Assembly (NCBI RefSeq): GCF_022829385.1
Contig: NZ_JAKSXX010000151.1
Coordinates: forward strand, 39,800 to 103,799
Source of the DNA: Methylobacterium sp. J-070
GTDB taxonomy: Bacteria; Pseudomonadota; Alphaproteobacteria; Rhizobiales; Beijerinckiaceae
Length of the DNA stretch: 64,000 bases
Reading direction: 5' to 3'
Below are positions 19,787 to 28,242 of the stretch, piece by piece. The notes beneath the pieces are model-generated. The model had not been told where the DNA came from. It did no database searches and saw only the letters and a list, made by a program, of their open reading frames with translations. Position 1 is the first letter of the stretch. Every line of letters begins with the position of its first letter. A program made the translations under genes and the position numbers.

Positions 19787-21094
19787 TCAGCCCCGCCGCG
19801 GGACGCGGCGCAGGAAGTCGGGGTTCAGCTCCGACAGGCGATTCACCCCGATCAGCGCCATGTCGCGGTTGAGCTCCTCCTTGAGGATCCGCATCGCGTG
19901 TTCCACGCCCGCCACGCCGCCCAGGGCGGCGGCGAACATGAAGGGCCGGCCGAGCAGGACGAAGTCGGCGCCGAGCGCCAGGGCCTTCATCACGTCGGTG
20001 CCCCGGCGGATGCCGCTGTCGACGATGATCTTGAGGCCGCCCTTCCGCGCCGCGATCTCCGGCAGAACGTCGAGGGGGGCGATGGCGTAGTCGAGCTGGC
20101 GACCGCCATGGGTCGAGAGGATCACGCCGTCGGCGCCGCAGTCGCGGGCGATCTCGACATCCTCGGGGGCGAGCAGCCCCTTGACCAGGAGGTTGCCGGA
20201 CCACCGCTTCCGGATCGCCTCCAGGTTCTTCCAGGAGAGCTGGTCGCGGGCGATGGTGTTGCGCACCGCCCCCTGCGACATCATCGGCGGCCCGCGCTCG
20301 GCCTCGGTGTTCTCGAAATGCGGCGCCCCGTGCTTCAGGAACGTCCGGGCGACGGTGCCGAGGAGCCAGCGCGGGTGCGTCGCGCTCTGCCACGCGACCT
20401 TGGGCGTGACCTTGATCGGCATGGAGAAGCCGCTGCGGGTGTTGTGCTCGCGGTTGCCCAGCGTCGGCGTGTCGGCGGTGACCACGAACGTCCGGTACCC
20501 GGTGGCCGCGACCCGGTCGAGCAGCCGGTCGATCCGGGTCTGGTCGCCCGGCAGGTAACCCTGGAACCAGGCCTGCGGGTTCTGGGCGTGGACGTCCTCC
20601 AGCTTGATCAACGAGGACGCGCTGAGGCACATCGGCAGGTTCATCGTCCGGGCCGCCTCGGCCAGGACGAGGTCGCCGCGATAGGCGATGAAGGCGGCCC
20701 CGCCCAGCGGCCCGACCCCGAAGGGCGCCGCGTAGCTGTGGCCGAACAGCGTGGTGGCGGTGTCCCGCGCCGAGGTGTCGCGCATCAGCCGCGGCAGGAA
20801 CGCGTAGTCGGCGTAGGCGCCCCGGCTGTGCGCCAGGGCGGCCCCGGTCTCGACCCCGCCGGAGACGTACTGGAAGATCATCGGCGGCAGCAGACGCCGC
20901 GCGTGGCGCTCGAAATCGTCCAGCGCCAGCAGATCGCGGAACCGGTAGGGCGTGACCGCGTCGCTGCGCTTCAAGCTGGTGACGATCGCCTGCGGCGCCG
21001 TGATGCCCGCCGCCGCGGCGTCGGCGCCTCCCACGGTCGGCGCCTCGCGCGCGGAGGCCTCCGACCCGGAAGCCGGCCGGTCGAGCGTGGCCAT
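19787..21094 (-). CDS. FMN-dependent alpha-hydroxy-acid dehydrogenase (LldD/glycolate-oxidase family)
   Basis: This FMN enzyme oxidises an L-2-hydroxy acid to the 2-oxo acid. The 435-residue protein carries the family's PFGVGPLGGAAF flavin segment, LPMCLSASS, VTADTPTLGNREHN and, near residue 330, STHGGRQLD with the catalytic histidine and arginine, then VDSGIRRGTDVMKALALGA for phosphate binding. An N-terminal extension of about 40 Ala-rich residues precedes the fold. The ATG at 21094 has GGGAGG 6 bases ahead; an open frame further upstream lacks conservation. A perfect LacI-type operator lies 38 bases upstream. The substrate may be lactate or a sugar-derived hydroxy acid. Confidence 0.85.
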   Translation of the reverse strand: MATLDRPASGSEASAREAPTVGGADAAAAGITAPQAIVTSLKRSDAVTPYRFRDLLALDDFERHARRLLPPMIFQYVSGGVETGAALAHSRGAYADYAFLPRLMRDTSARDTATTLFGHSYAAPFGVGPLGGAAFIAYRGDLVLAEAARTMNLPMCLSASSLIKLEDVHAQNPQAWFQGYLPGDQTRIDRLLDRVAATGYRTFVVTADTPTLGNREHNTRSGFSMPIKVTPKVAWQSATHPRWLLGTVARTFLKHGAPHFENTEAERGPPMMSQGAVRNTIARDQLSWKNLEAIRKRWSGNLLVKGLLAPEDVEIARDCGADGVILSTHGGRQLDYAIAPLDVLPEIAARKGGLKIIVDSGIRRGTDVMKALALGADFVLLGRPFMFAAALGGVAGVEHAMRILKEELNRDMALIGVNRLSELNPDFLRRVPRRG

Positions 21095-21132
21095 CGAGTC
21101 CTCCCTGAGAACCGCCGCGGCGGACGGATTTT

Positions 21133-21146
21133 TGAAAGCGCTTTCA
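21133..21146. promoter_or_regulatory. LacI/GalR-type operator (perfect palindrome)
   Basis: TGAAAGCGCTTTCA is a perfect 14-base inverted repeat with the central CG step characteristic of LacI/GalR-family operators. It stands in the divergent region between the FMN dehydrogenase gene and the lacI-type gene, so it can control one or both. A related site lies at 22350. Confidence 0.8.
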
Positions 21147-21248
21147 GATAGCCAGGGGCCCGGGAGGGTGTCAATATACTGCCGACGCATGGTCGCGGCG
21201 GCGGCCCCGCCGCACCTTTGACGGGGGCCGGATCCGTGACGATCCGGT

Positions 21249-22313
21249 GTGGGCGAGGAGAGACCGATTACTGTTCTGACCCGGCCGGGACAAATCCTCG
21301 AAGCGCCCTCGCGCAGCCCGGTGGCGCAGGATGTCGCCCGTCGCGCGGGCGTCTCGACCGCCACCGTCTCCCGGGTTCTGAACGGCTCCGCCGGCGTCCG
21401 GGCCGACAAGCGGGCGGCGGTCATCCGTGCCGCGCAGGATCTCGGCTTCGTCGCCAACGGCGCCGCCCGGGCACTCTCGACCCGCCGATTCATGGCGGTG
21501 GGCGCGGTGGTGCCCAACATCGAGAACGAGGCCTTCGTGCGCGTCCTGTCGAGCTTCCAGGACAGGCTGCGGCGGGCGGGCTACACCCTCGTCGCCGCCA
21601 ACGCCGGCTACGACCTTGAAGACGAACTCCGGGAGGCGACCTTCCTGCTGGAGCGTGGCGTCGACGGGCTGATGCTGGTCGGCGACATCCACCATCCCGA
21701 CCTCCACGCCCGCATCGCCCGCTCCGGAATCCCGACGGTGCAGACCTTCAGCCTGTCCCGGGAGCGCCCCTGCGTCGGTTTCGACAACGCCGCGTCGGCC
21801 TCCCGGGCGGCGAACTACCTGATGGACCTCGGCCACCGCCGGATCGGGGTGATCTCGGGCCTTCGCAAGGACAATGATCGCGGGGGCGCCCGGGTCAACG
21901 GCATCGTCCAGGCACTCGCGGCCCGCGGCCTGCGGCTCGCCCCCGAGCACGACATCGAGATCTCCTACGGCATCGGCGGCGGCCGGGACGGGTTCCGCCA
22001 GATGCTCGCCGGCGGCGAGCCGCCTACCGCGATCATTTGCGGCACCGACCAGATCGCCTTCGGCGCCATGATCGAGGCCCGGACCCGCGGACTGGCGGTG
22101 CCGGGCGACCTCTCGGTGATCGGTCACAACGATTCCGACTTCGCCCCCTTCCTCGACCCGCCACTGACCACGATCCGCATCCACTCCGCCGAAATCGGCC
22201 ACGCCGCCGGCGACCACCTGATCGCCCGGATCCAGGGGCGCCCCACCGTCCAGTTTACCGAGATCGACGCCGAACTGATCGTCCGCGCCAGCACGGCGCC
22301 GCCCGCACGCTAG
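21249..22313 (+). CDS. LacI-family transcriptional regulator
   Basis: This 354-residue repressor has an N-terminal helix-turn-helix (VAQDVARRAGVSTATVSRVLNG near residues 25-46, a textbook LacI motif), the hinge helix (NGAARALSTRR) and a periplasmic-binding-protein-like ligand domain with PPTAIICGTDQIAFGAM and DLSVIGHND. It starts at a GTG; codons just downstream are possible alternatives because a GAGGAG lies inside the first codons. It is divergent from the FMN dehydrogenase-lactonase operon and followed by the racemase-like operon, and each of these has an operator-like site. The inducer is probably a sugar acid. Confidence 0.92.
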   Translation: MGEERPITVLTRPGQILEAPSRSPVAQDVARRAGVSTATVSRVLNGSAGVRADKRAAVIRAAQDLGFVANGAARALSTRRFMAVGAVVPNIENEAFVRVLSSFQDRLRRAGYTLVAANAGYDLEDELREATFLLERGVDGLMLVGDIHHPDLHARIARSGIPTVQTFSLSRERPCVGFDNAASASRAANYLMDLGHRRIGVISGLRKDNDRGGARVNGIVQALAARGLRLAPEHDIEISYGIGGGRDGFRQMLAGGEPPTAIICGTDQIAFGAMIEARTRGLAVPGDLSVIGHNDSDFAPFLDPPLTTIRIHSAEIGHAAGDHLIARIQGRPTVQFTEIDAELIVRASTAPPAR

Positions 22314-22349
22314 GATCGGTGGCGATGCTGCGCTATCTTGCCACCCGTT

Positions 22350-22363
22350 TGAAATCGCTTACA
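22350..22363. promoter_or_regulatory. Second LacI-type operator (imperfect)
   Basis: TGAAATCGCTTACA matches the first operator at 11 of 14 positions and keeps the central CG. It lies 37 bases after the lacI-type stop and 54 bases before the racemase-like gene, placing it to control that operon. Confidence 0.6.
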
Positions 22364-22417
22364 CGTTGAGCGACGGCGGTCGGCCTCCCGGTCGGCGCGC
22401 CCAACCCGAGACACAGC

Positions 22418-23089
22418 ATGGCTCCCCGCATCGTCCTCCTGCACGCGACGCCGGTCGCCATGGCGCCGATCCAGGCCGCCTTCGCGGAACGCTGGCCGGA
22501 GGCGGAGACGGTCAATCTCCTGGACGACGGCCTGTCGCTCGACCGCGCCAAGGAGCCCGACGAGATCTCGGACGGCATGATCGACCGCTTCGTCCGGTTC
22601 GGCCGCTACGGCCACGACATGGGCGCGGACGGGATCCTGATCACCTGTTCGGCCTTCGGTCCGGCCATCGATCGGCTGATCGACACCGTGCCGGTACCGG
22701 TGCTCAAGCCCAACGAGGCGATGTTCCGGGCGGCGATCGCGCAGGGCGAGCGCATCGGCATGCTGGCGACCTTCGGACCCTCCGTCGGCACGATGACCGA
22801 CGAGTTCGAGGCGTTCGTGGCGCAGTCCGGCCGGCCGGCGCAGCTGCGGACGATCCTGGTGGACGACGCCATGGCGCGCCTGCGTGCCGGCGATGCCGAG
22901 ACCCACAACCGGCTGGTCGCCGAGCGCGCGCCGGACCTCGCGGATTGCGACGCGATCATGCTGGCGCATTTCTCGACCTCCCGGGCCGCCGAGGCGGTGC
23001 GGCAGGCGGTGGACGTCCCGGTCCTGACCGCCCCGCACGCCGCGGTGGACCGCATGCGCGCGATGATCGAGACCGGCAGGAGCGCCTGA
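22418..23089 (+). CDS. Aspartate/glutamate racemase-superfamily protein with a single catalytic cysteine
   Basis: This 223-residue protein has the two-lobed Asp/Glu/hydantoin racemase fold pattern. True racemases use two cysteines. Here the first is present (Cys77 in GILITCSAFG), but the second-lobe motif reads IMLAHFS with Ala183 where cysteine is expected. That pattern fits one-cysteine members such as arylmalonate-decarboxylase-like or isomerase enzymes better than a racemase. The next gene starts 3 bases after its stop, so the two are surely co-translated. A LacI-type site lies upstream. The substrate is probably a small hydroxy- or keto-diacid (inference). Confidence 0.75.
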   Translation: MAPRIVLLHATPVAMAPIQAAFAERWPEAETVNLLDDGLSLDRAKEPDEISDGMIDRFVRFGRYGHDMGADGILITCSAFGPAIDRLIDTVPVPVLKPNEAMFRAAIAQGERIGMLATFGPSVGTMTDEFEAFVAQSGRPAQLRTILVDDAMARLRAGDAETHNRLVAERAPDLADCDAIMLAHFSTSRAAEAVRQAVDVPVLTAPHAAVDRMRAMIETGRSA

Positions 23090-23092
23090 CCC

Positions 23093-23887
23093 ATGAAGCT
23101 TGGTGCCTACAGGGACCGACTGAGCGGCCATTGCGGCTTCCTGTTCACGGAATTGCCGCTGGCCGAACGCTTCGCCGCGGCGGCCCGGGCGGGCTTTCGG
23201 GCGGTGGAGCACCCGAACCTGTTCGCGACGCCGGCGCGGGAGGTGGCGGGCTGGCTCGAACGGGCTGGCGTGCCGCTGGTCCAGACCGGATTTCCGGCGG
23301 GCGACGCCTCCAAGGGCGAGAAGGGTTTCGCGGCGCTGCCCGACAAGGTGGCGTATTACCGGTCCACGATCGAGCCGACCCTCGACTACGTCGCGCAGCT
23401 CGACTGCCGCATGGTCCACCCGATGGCCGGCGTCCGGCCCGACGGGGTCGAGCCGGCGCGCCTTTGGGACACCTACCTCGACAACCTGGCCTTCGCGGCC
23501 GATGCCGCCAGGGCGCGCGGGATGACGGTGATCGTCGAGCCGATCGGCCCGGGCTCCATCGCCAACTACGTGGTCGACGATCCGCTGGTGGCGGTCGACG
23601 CCATCCGGACCATCGGCCGCGACAACGTCAAGCTGCTGTTCGATGCCTATCACTGCGTCTGCCTGGGCCACGACCCTGCGGCGCTGATCCGCGCCCACGC
23701 GCCGCTCATCGCCCATGTCCAGATCGCCGACGATCCCGGCCGGCACGAGCCCGGGACCGGCACGATCGCGTTCGATCCGATCTTCGCGGCCCTCGAGGAG
23801 GTCGGCTATGCCGGCTTCGTCGGCTGCGAATATCATCCGGCCGCCGGAACCGAGGCCGGCCTGGGCTGGATGCGGGTGTCGGACTAG
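23093..23887 (+). CDS. Hydroxypyruvate-isomerase/OtnI-like TIM-barrel sugar isomerase
   Basis: This 264-residue protein is of the xylose-isomerase-like TIM-barrel superfamily, nearest to hydroxypyruvate isomerase (Hyi) and OtnI. Metal-binding and catalytic features are visible: VEHPNLF near residue 38, the VIVEPIGPG glutamate near 142, LLFDAYHCVCLGHD near 183 and the final CEYHPAAGTEAGLGW with a glutamate. It starts 3 bases after the racemase-like gene and completes a two-gene operon under the presumed LacI control. Its likely role is aldose/ketose interconversion of a three- or four-carbon acid. Confidence 0.8.
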   Translation: MKLGAYRDRLSGHCGFLFTELPLAERFAAAARAGFRAVEHPNLFATPAREVAGWLERAGVPLVQTGFPAGDASKGEKGFAALPDKVAYYRSTIEPTLDYVAQLDCRMVHPMAGVRPDGVEPARLWDTYLDNLAFAADAARARGMTVIVEPIGPGSIANYVVDDPLVAVDAIRTIGRDNVKLLFDAYHCVCLGHDPAALIRAHAPLIAHVQIADDPGRHEPGTGTIAFDPIFAALEEVGYAGFVGCEYHPAAGTEAGLGWMRVSD

Positions 23888-24032
23888 CAGGCGGCCTTAG
23901 TCCCTTCGCCGTCTGTACGAGCGGAGCGAAGCACTCCGGGGAAACGCCACATCCGAGGAGCGAGCGCAGCCCGAGAGCAGTGCCCGATTGGGTTGCAACA
24001 GGATTGTCGGCTGCGCCCATGCCGAAGCGGGT

Positions 24033-24059
24033 CCCCTGTCCCGCACGGGAGAGGGAGCC
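24033..24059. repeat. Short palindromic repeat, distant copy D
   Basis: CCCCTGTCCCGCACGGGAGAGGGAGCC forms a hairpin (TCCCG-CA-CGGGA) resembling the tail module of the repeats at 4936 and 5052. It lies in the 268-base convergent gap 23888-24155, in which I see no gene. Confidence 0.4.
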
Positions 24060-24155
24060 TGTCGCGCCAGACCGTACTGGCCATGTCCGTTTGCTGTACT
24101 GTCGCAACGAGATCGGGACCGGCTCTCGTTCGCAGCGCTCGTCGAGACGAGGCGT

Positions 24156-25187
24156 TCAGCCGAACAGCCGCGCCCGGCGCGCCAGCACGGCGGGCCAGAC
24201 CTCCGGATTGACCAGCCGCGGCGGCCGCTCGCCCTTCAGCAGGCCGATGATCTGGTCGGCGCCCCAGGACGCCACATTGCGGCGCGCCTCGTGGGTGACG
24301 CCGGCGGTGTGGTAGGTCGCCACCACGGTGTCGAGCGCGAGCAGGGACGCGCCGAGGGTCGGCGGCTCCGGAGCCCAGACGTCGAGGCCCGCGCCCGCGA
24401 GATGTCCGGAGGTCAGAGCCTCGGCCAGGGCGGCCTCGTCGTGGATGCCGCCCCGGGCGGTGGTGATGAACAGCGCCCCCGGCTTCATCGCCGCGAAGGC
24501 CGCGGCGTCGAAGCTGCCGCGGGTCGTGTCGTCGAGGGGGCAGTGGACGGACACGATGTCGGACTCGGCGAGCATCCGGGCCCGGTCGACGGGTTCCGCG
24601 CCGCGGGCCCGGATCTCCTCGGCCGTGAGCAGGGGGTCGTAGGCGAGGACCCGCAGGTCGAAGCCGCGGGCGATCTTGGCCACCGCCATGCCGGTATGCC
24701 CGATCCCGACCAACCCGAGGGTCGAGCCGCCGATCTCGTGCCCCATCAGGGATTCCCGCGAGAAGCCGCGCTGAGTCCTGAGGAGCCGGTCCGAGACGCA
24801 GATCTTGCGCGAGACCGCCAGCATCAGGCCGATCGCCAGTTCCGCCACCGAGCGGGCATTGCCCCCCACCTGATTCACCACCGCGACGCCCGCCCGCGTG
24901 CAGGCGGCGGCGTCCACGGTGTCGAAGCCGGCACCGCCGGAGGACACCGCGAGCAGGTTCGGGCATTCCGCCAGCAACGCATCGGTCACGTGCCAGCGGC
25001 GCGGCAGCTCGTCCCGCGCCGGCGAGACGTGGAAGACGTGCGCCTGCTCCAGAAGCGCCCGGAGCGCGCCCTCCGGACCCTGCAGGTCGCCGATCTGCAG
25101 GTCGATATCGGGCTCGGCCCTCAGCCGCTCGTCGAAGACCGGGTTGATCCAGACATTGAATCGGCAGACGCGCTTGAGGGCCGCCAC
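24156..25187 (-). CDS. D-isomer-specific 2-hydroxyacid dehydrogenase (glyoxylate/hydroxypyruvate reductase-like)
   Basis: This 343-residue NAD(P)-dependent enzyme interconverts a D-2-hydroxy acid and its 2-oxo acid. The Rossmann motif GLVGIGHTGMAVAK is near residue 180. The catalytic triad is visible as Arg in TTARGG, Glu in DVWAPEPP and His in TYHTAG. The start is a GTG 5 bases after the stop of the aminotransferase gene, with an AAGGG ribosome site inside that gene's last codons, so the two genes form one operon. Because the neighbouring operon carries a hydroxypyruvate-isomerase-like protein, hydroxypyruvate or a tetronate is an attractive substrate. Confidence 0.85.
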   Translation of the reverse strand: MAALKRVCRFNVWINPVFDERLRAEPDIDLQIGDLQGPEGALRALLEQAHVFHVSPARDELPRRWHVTDALLAECPNLLAVSSGGAGFDTVDAAACTRAGVAVVNQVGGNARSVAELAIGLMLAVSRKICVSDRLLRTQRGFSRESLMGHEIGGSTLGLVGIGHTGMAVAKIARGFDLRVLAYDPLLTAEEIRARGAEPVDRARMLAESDIVSVHCPLDDTTRGSFDAAAFAAMKPGALFITTARGGIHDEAALAEALTSGHLAGAGLDVWAPEPPTLGASLLALDTVVATYHTAGVTHEARRNVASWGADQIIGLLKGERPPRLVNPEVWPAVLARRARLFG

Positions 25188-25192
25188 GGGAT

Positions 25193-26398
25193 TCAGCCCT
25201 TCACCACGGCGTCGATCGCGTCGATGACATGGTCGATGTTGTGGGTGTTGACCGCGGCCACGCAGATCCGGCCGGTTTCCAACGCGTAGACCTCGTGCTC
25301 CTCGCGCAGGCGGGTGGCCTCCGCGGGGCTCAGGCCGGTGTACGAGAACATGCCCTTCTGGACCTTGATGGCGTCGAAGCCGCGCTCGGGGTGGCGCTGC
25401 TGCAGGCTGTCGGCCATCCGCTCGCGCATCGCGCGGATCCGGTCGCGCATCTCGGCGAGTTCCCGCTCCCAGTCGGCGCGCAGCTCCGGATCGGTGAGCA
25501 CGATCTCGACGATGGCGGCCCCGTGCGTGTGCGGGTTCGAGTAGCTCGCCCGGACCAGCCGCTTGGCGAAGGCCTCGACCTTCGTCTTCATGGCCGGGTT
25601 CTCGGCCACGATGGTCAGCGCGCCGACGCGCTCGCCGTAGAGGGAGAACGACTTGGAGAACGACGAGGCGACCAGGAATTCCTGGCCCGATTCCGCGAAC
25701 AGGCGCACCGGCTCGGCGTCGGCGTCGAGGCCGTTGCCGAAACCCTGGTAGGCGATGTCGAGGAACGGGACCAGGCCGCGCTCGGCCATCAGGGGCACGA
25801 GGTCGCGCCACGCGTCCAGGCTGAGATCCGCGCCGGTCGGGTTGTGGCAACAGGCGTGCAGCACCACGATCGAGCCCTTCGGCAGAGCCTCCAGGGCAGC
25901 GCGCATGGCCGGGTAATCGGCCGCGCCGGTCTCGGACGAGAAGTAGGGGTAATCGACGACGGGGAAGCCGGCCTGGGTGAACAGGGCCTTGTGGTTTTCC
26001 CAGCTCGGGTCGCTCACCGCGACGGTCGCGCCCGGATACAGCTTGGCGAGCACATCCGCGCCGGTCTTCAGGGCGCCGGTGCCGCCGATGCTCTGGAGCG
26101 TCGCGACCCGGTTCTGCGCCAGGATCGGCGCGCCCGCGCCGAACAGCAGCGCCTGGACCGCGTCGCGGAACGGCTTCGTGCCCTCGATCGGCCGGTAGGT
26201 CTTCGGCAGGCCCTTCTCGATCCAGCGCTTCTCGGCGACCTGCACGGCGCGCAGGCGCGGCACCTTGCCGTCCGCATCCGTGTACACGCCGACCACGAGG
26301 TTGAGCTTCTTCGGGCTCGGGTCGGCGTTGAAGGCCTCGAACAGGCGCATGATCGGGTCGAGCGGCGCGTCCTGGATGCCGGCGAACAGCGAGGTCAT
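25193..26398 (-). CDS. Class I aspartate/aromatic amino acid aminotransferase
   Basis: This pyridoxal-phosphate enzyme of the AspC/TyrB group transfers the amino group of aspartate or an aromatic amino acid to 2-oxoglutarate. The 401-residue protein has the YRPIEGTKPFRDAV segment, the cofactor-binding CCHNPTGADLS near residue 188, FLDIAYQGF, and the PLP lysine in SSFSKSFSLYGERVG near 250. The ATG at 26398 begins the conserved MTSLFAGI; the open frame upstream is unconserved. It is first in a two-gene operon with the 2-hydroxyacid dehydrogenase, which could reduce the 2-oxo acid it makes. Confidence 0.92.
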   Translation of the reverse strand: MTSLFAGIQDAPLDPIMRLFEAFNADPSPKKLNLVVGVYTDADGKVPRLRAVQVAEKRWIEKGLPKTYRPIEGTKPFRDAVQALLFGAGAPILAQNRVATLQSIGGTGALKTGADVLAKLYPGATVAVSDPSWENHKALFTQAGFPVVDYPYFSSETGAADYPAMRAALEALPKGSIVVLHACCHNPTGADLSLDAWRDLVPLMAERGLVPFLDIAYQGFGNGLDADAEPVRLFAESGQEFLVASSFSKSFSLYGERVGALTIVAENPAMKTKVEAFAKRLVRASYSNPHTHGAAIVEIVLTDPELRADWERELAEMRDRIRAMRERMADSLQQRHPERGFDAIKVQKGMFSYTGLSPAEATRLREEHEVYALETGRICVAAVNTHNIDHVIDAIDAVVKG

Positions 26399-26614
26399 GA
26401 TCGTCAATCGTCCCAGAGGGTCTTGGTCGGCGACGCGCGGGCGCCCCGGCACACCCGGCGACGGGCCGGGCCGACGCCCTTATTCCGCACATCGCGGCCG
26501 CCCGCCAGCGCTTCCGCGCGGATCAGCATCCCGGTCGGTTCAACGATAGCCCGGAGCGACCGCCCCCCGGCGCGGCCCTTCCGGACCCCGCGCCGTCGGT
26601 CGTAGAGTGCCGCC

Positions 26615-27754
26615 ATGATGCGTCGCATTCTCCCGGTCCTCGCGGGCCTTCTCGCCGCCGTCCCCGCCTGCGCGCAGGCGCCGGTGCGGATCGGGCTGTC
26701 GGCCCCGCTGACGGGGCCGGATGCCGCCTTCGGCCTGGGTCTTCGGCAGGGCGCCGAGCAGGCGGTGGCCGATCTCAACCGGGCCGCCGGCGGGCGGGCG
26801 CGGTGGATCCTGATCCCCGCCGACGATGGCGGCGACGGCCGGCAGGCCGTCGCAGTGGCGCGGAAGTTCGCCGCCGACGGGGTGCGCCTCGTGGTCGGGC
26901 CGCTCGAATCCGGCGCGGTCGCCGCCGCGGCTCCGGTCTACGAGGAGGCGGGGGCCGTGACGGTGACGACCGGCGCGAGCTACACGCCGCTCACCGGCCG
27001 CGGGTTCTGGGGCCTGTTCCGGCTGCGCCCGAGCGACGCGCAGCAGGGCCGGGCGGCGGGAGCCCATCTGGCGAAGGCCTTCGCCGGGCGCCGGGTCGGT
27101 ATCCTCAACGACCGTTCGACCTTCGGCCGCGGCCTCGCCGACGCGGTCGCGGCACGGTTGAAGGAGGCGGGTGCCCCGGAGGTGCTGTTCGACGGGTTCG
27201 CCCGCAACACGCGCGACCTCTCCGACCTCGTCGCCCGGCTGAAGGCGGCGCGGCTCGACGCGGTGTATTTCGGCGGTCTCGCTCCGGAGGCCGCGACCCT
27301 GCTCCACGCGATGCGCGATGCCGGGCTCGGCGCGACCCTCGTGGCGAGCGACGGCATCCTGGATCCCGGCTTCCCGTCCGCAGCCGGCGCGGCCGGGGAG
27401 GGGACCGTGATGACCCTGTCGCCCGATCTGCCGCGCCTGCCCGAGCCGCCCGGCGCCCGTCCGCCGCCGCGGAGCCTCGAGGCGGAGAGCGTGTCGGCCG
27501 CGGCTTACGCCGCCGTCGAGCTCCTGGCGCGCGCGGCCGAGCGCGCCCACACGGCCGATTCGAAGACCGGCCGGATTGCCGAGGGGCGCAAGGTGGCCGA
27601 GGCTCTGCGCGCCGGTCCGACGCATACGCTTCTCGGGCCGGTGACCTTCGACCCGCGGGGCGACCGGACCGACCCGCCGATCGGCCTGCGGATCTGGCGA
27701 CGGATGCCGGACGGTCGCCTCGATTACGCCGGCAACGACGTCGCGGACCCGTGA
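26615..27754 (+). CDS. Branched-chain amino acid (Liv)-type ABC substrate-binding protein
   Basis: This periplasmic binding protein has 379 residues. A signal peptide (MMRRILPVLAGLLAAVPACAQA) is followed by the type I binding fold with IGLSAPLTGPDAAFGLGLRQGAE, VRLVVGPLESGAVAAAAPVY and VGILNDRSTFGRGLADAV, standard for LivJ/amide-binding proteins. No permease or ATPase gene is adjacent, so it either serves a transporter encoded elsewhere or senses its ligand. The ATG at 26618 is an equally good start. The gap downstream (27755-27966) shows nothing definite. Confidence 0.85.
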   Translation: MMRRILPVLAGLLAAVPACAQAPVRIGLSAPLTGPDAAFGLGLRQGAEQAVADLNRAAGGRARWILIPADDGGDGRQAVAVARKFAADGVRLVVGPLESGAVAAAAPVYEEAGAVTVTTGASYTPLTGRGFWGLFRLRPSDAQQGRAAGAHLAKAFAGRRVGILNDRSTFGRGLADAVAARLKEAGAPEVLFDGFARNTRDLSDLVARLKAARLDAVYFGGLAPEAATLLHAMRDAGLGATLVASDGILDPGFPSAAGAAGEGTVMTLSPDLPRLPEPPGARPPPRSLEAESVSAAAYAAVELLARAAERAHTADSKTGRIAEGRKVAEALRAGPTHTLLGPVTFDPRGDRTDPPIGLRIWRRMPDGRLDYAGNDVADP

Positions 27755-27966
27755 AAGCCGGCGATTCATGTCGATGACGCGATGGGTTTCGCCGCCGTGA
27801 CTTGCGGCCGGTTCTCGCGGCGACTACATGCGGGCGTTGCTGCTGAGCTGGCGCGGGCGATCCGTCGGATCGCATCCGCGCCCTGCGGCGTTTCCCGAAC
27901 TCTGAACACATCCGAACGCGCATTGCCGGAACGCCTGCTGCCGGACGGTCCGACTGGAGAAGGTGC

Positions 27967-28242
27967 ATGGCGAAAGAAGAATTGATGCAGTTCGACGGTC
28001 TCGTGGTCGAGATCCTGCCGGATGCGCGGTACCGCGTGCAGCTCGACCAGGGCCACGAGATCGTGGCCTACACGGCCGGCAAGATGAAGAAGAACCGCAT
28101 CAAGACGCTGGCGGGCGACCGGGTCACGGTGGAGATGTCTCCCTACGACCTGGAGAAGGGGCGCCTCGTGTTCCGCCACAAGGACGAGCGCTCCTCCGGG
28201 CCCCGTCCACCCGTGCGCGGCGGCCAGTTCCGCCGCCGTTGA
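27967..28242 (+). CDS. infA: Translation initiation factor IF-1, C-terminally extended
   Basis: IF-1 binds the ribosomal A site during initiation. The 91-residue protein contains the whole OB-fold ([50 protein letters not shown], split here) plus a basic Arg/Gly/Pro tail of about 19 residues that the usual 72-residue IF-1 lacks. A GGAGAAGG ribosome site lies 4 bases before the ATG. Its TGA stop overlaps the presumed TTG start of the next gene. It differs enough from the canonical alphaproteobacterial IF-1 to be a second copy, which cannot be checked here. Confidence 0.93.
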   Translation: MAKEELMQFDGLVVEILPDARYRVQLDQGHEIVAYTAGKMKKNRIKTLAGDRVTVEMSPYDLEKGRLVFRHKDERSSGPRPPVRGGQFRRR

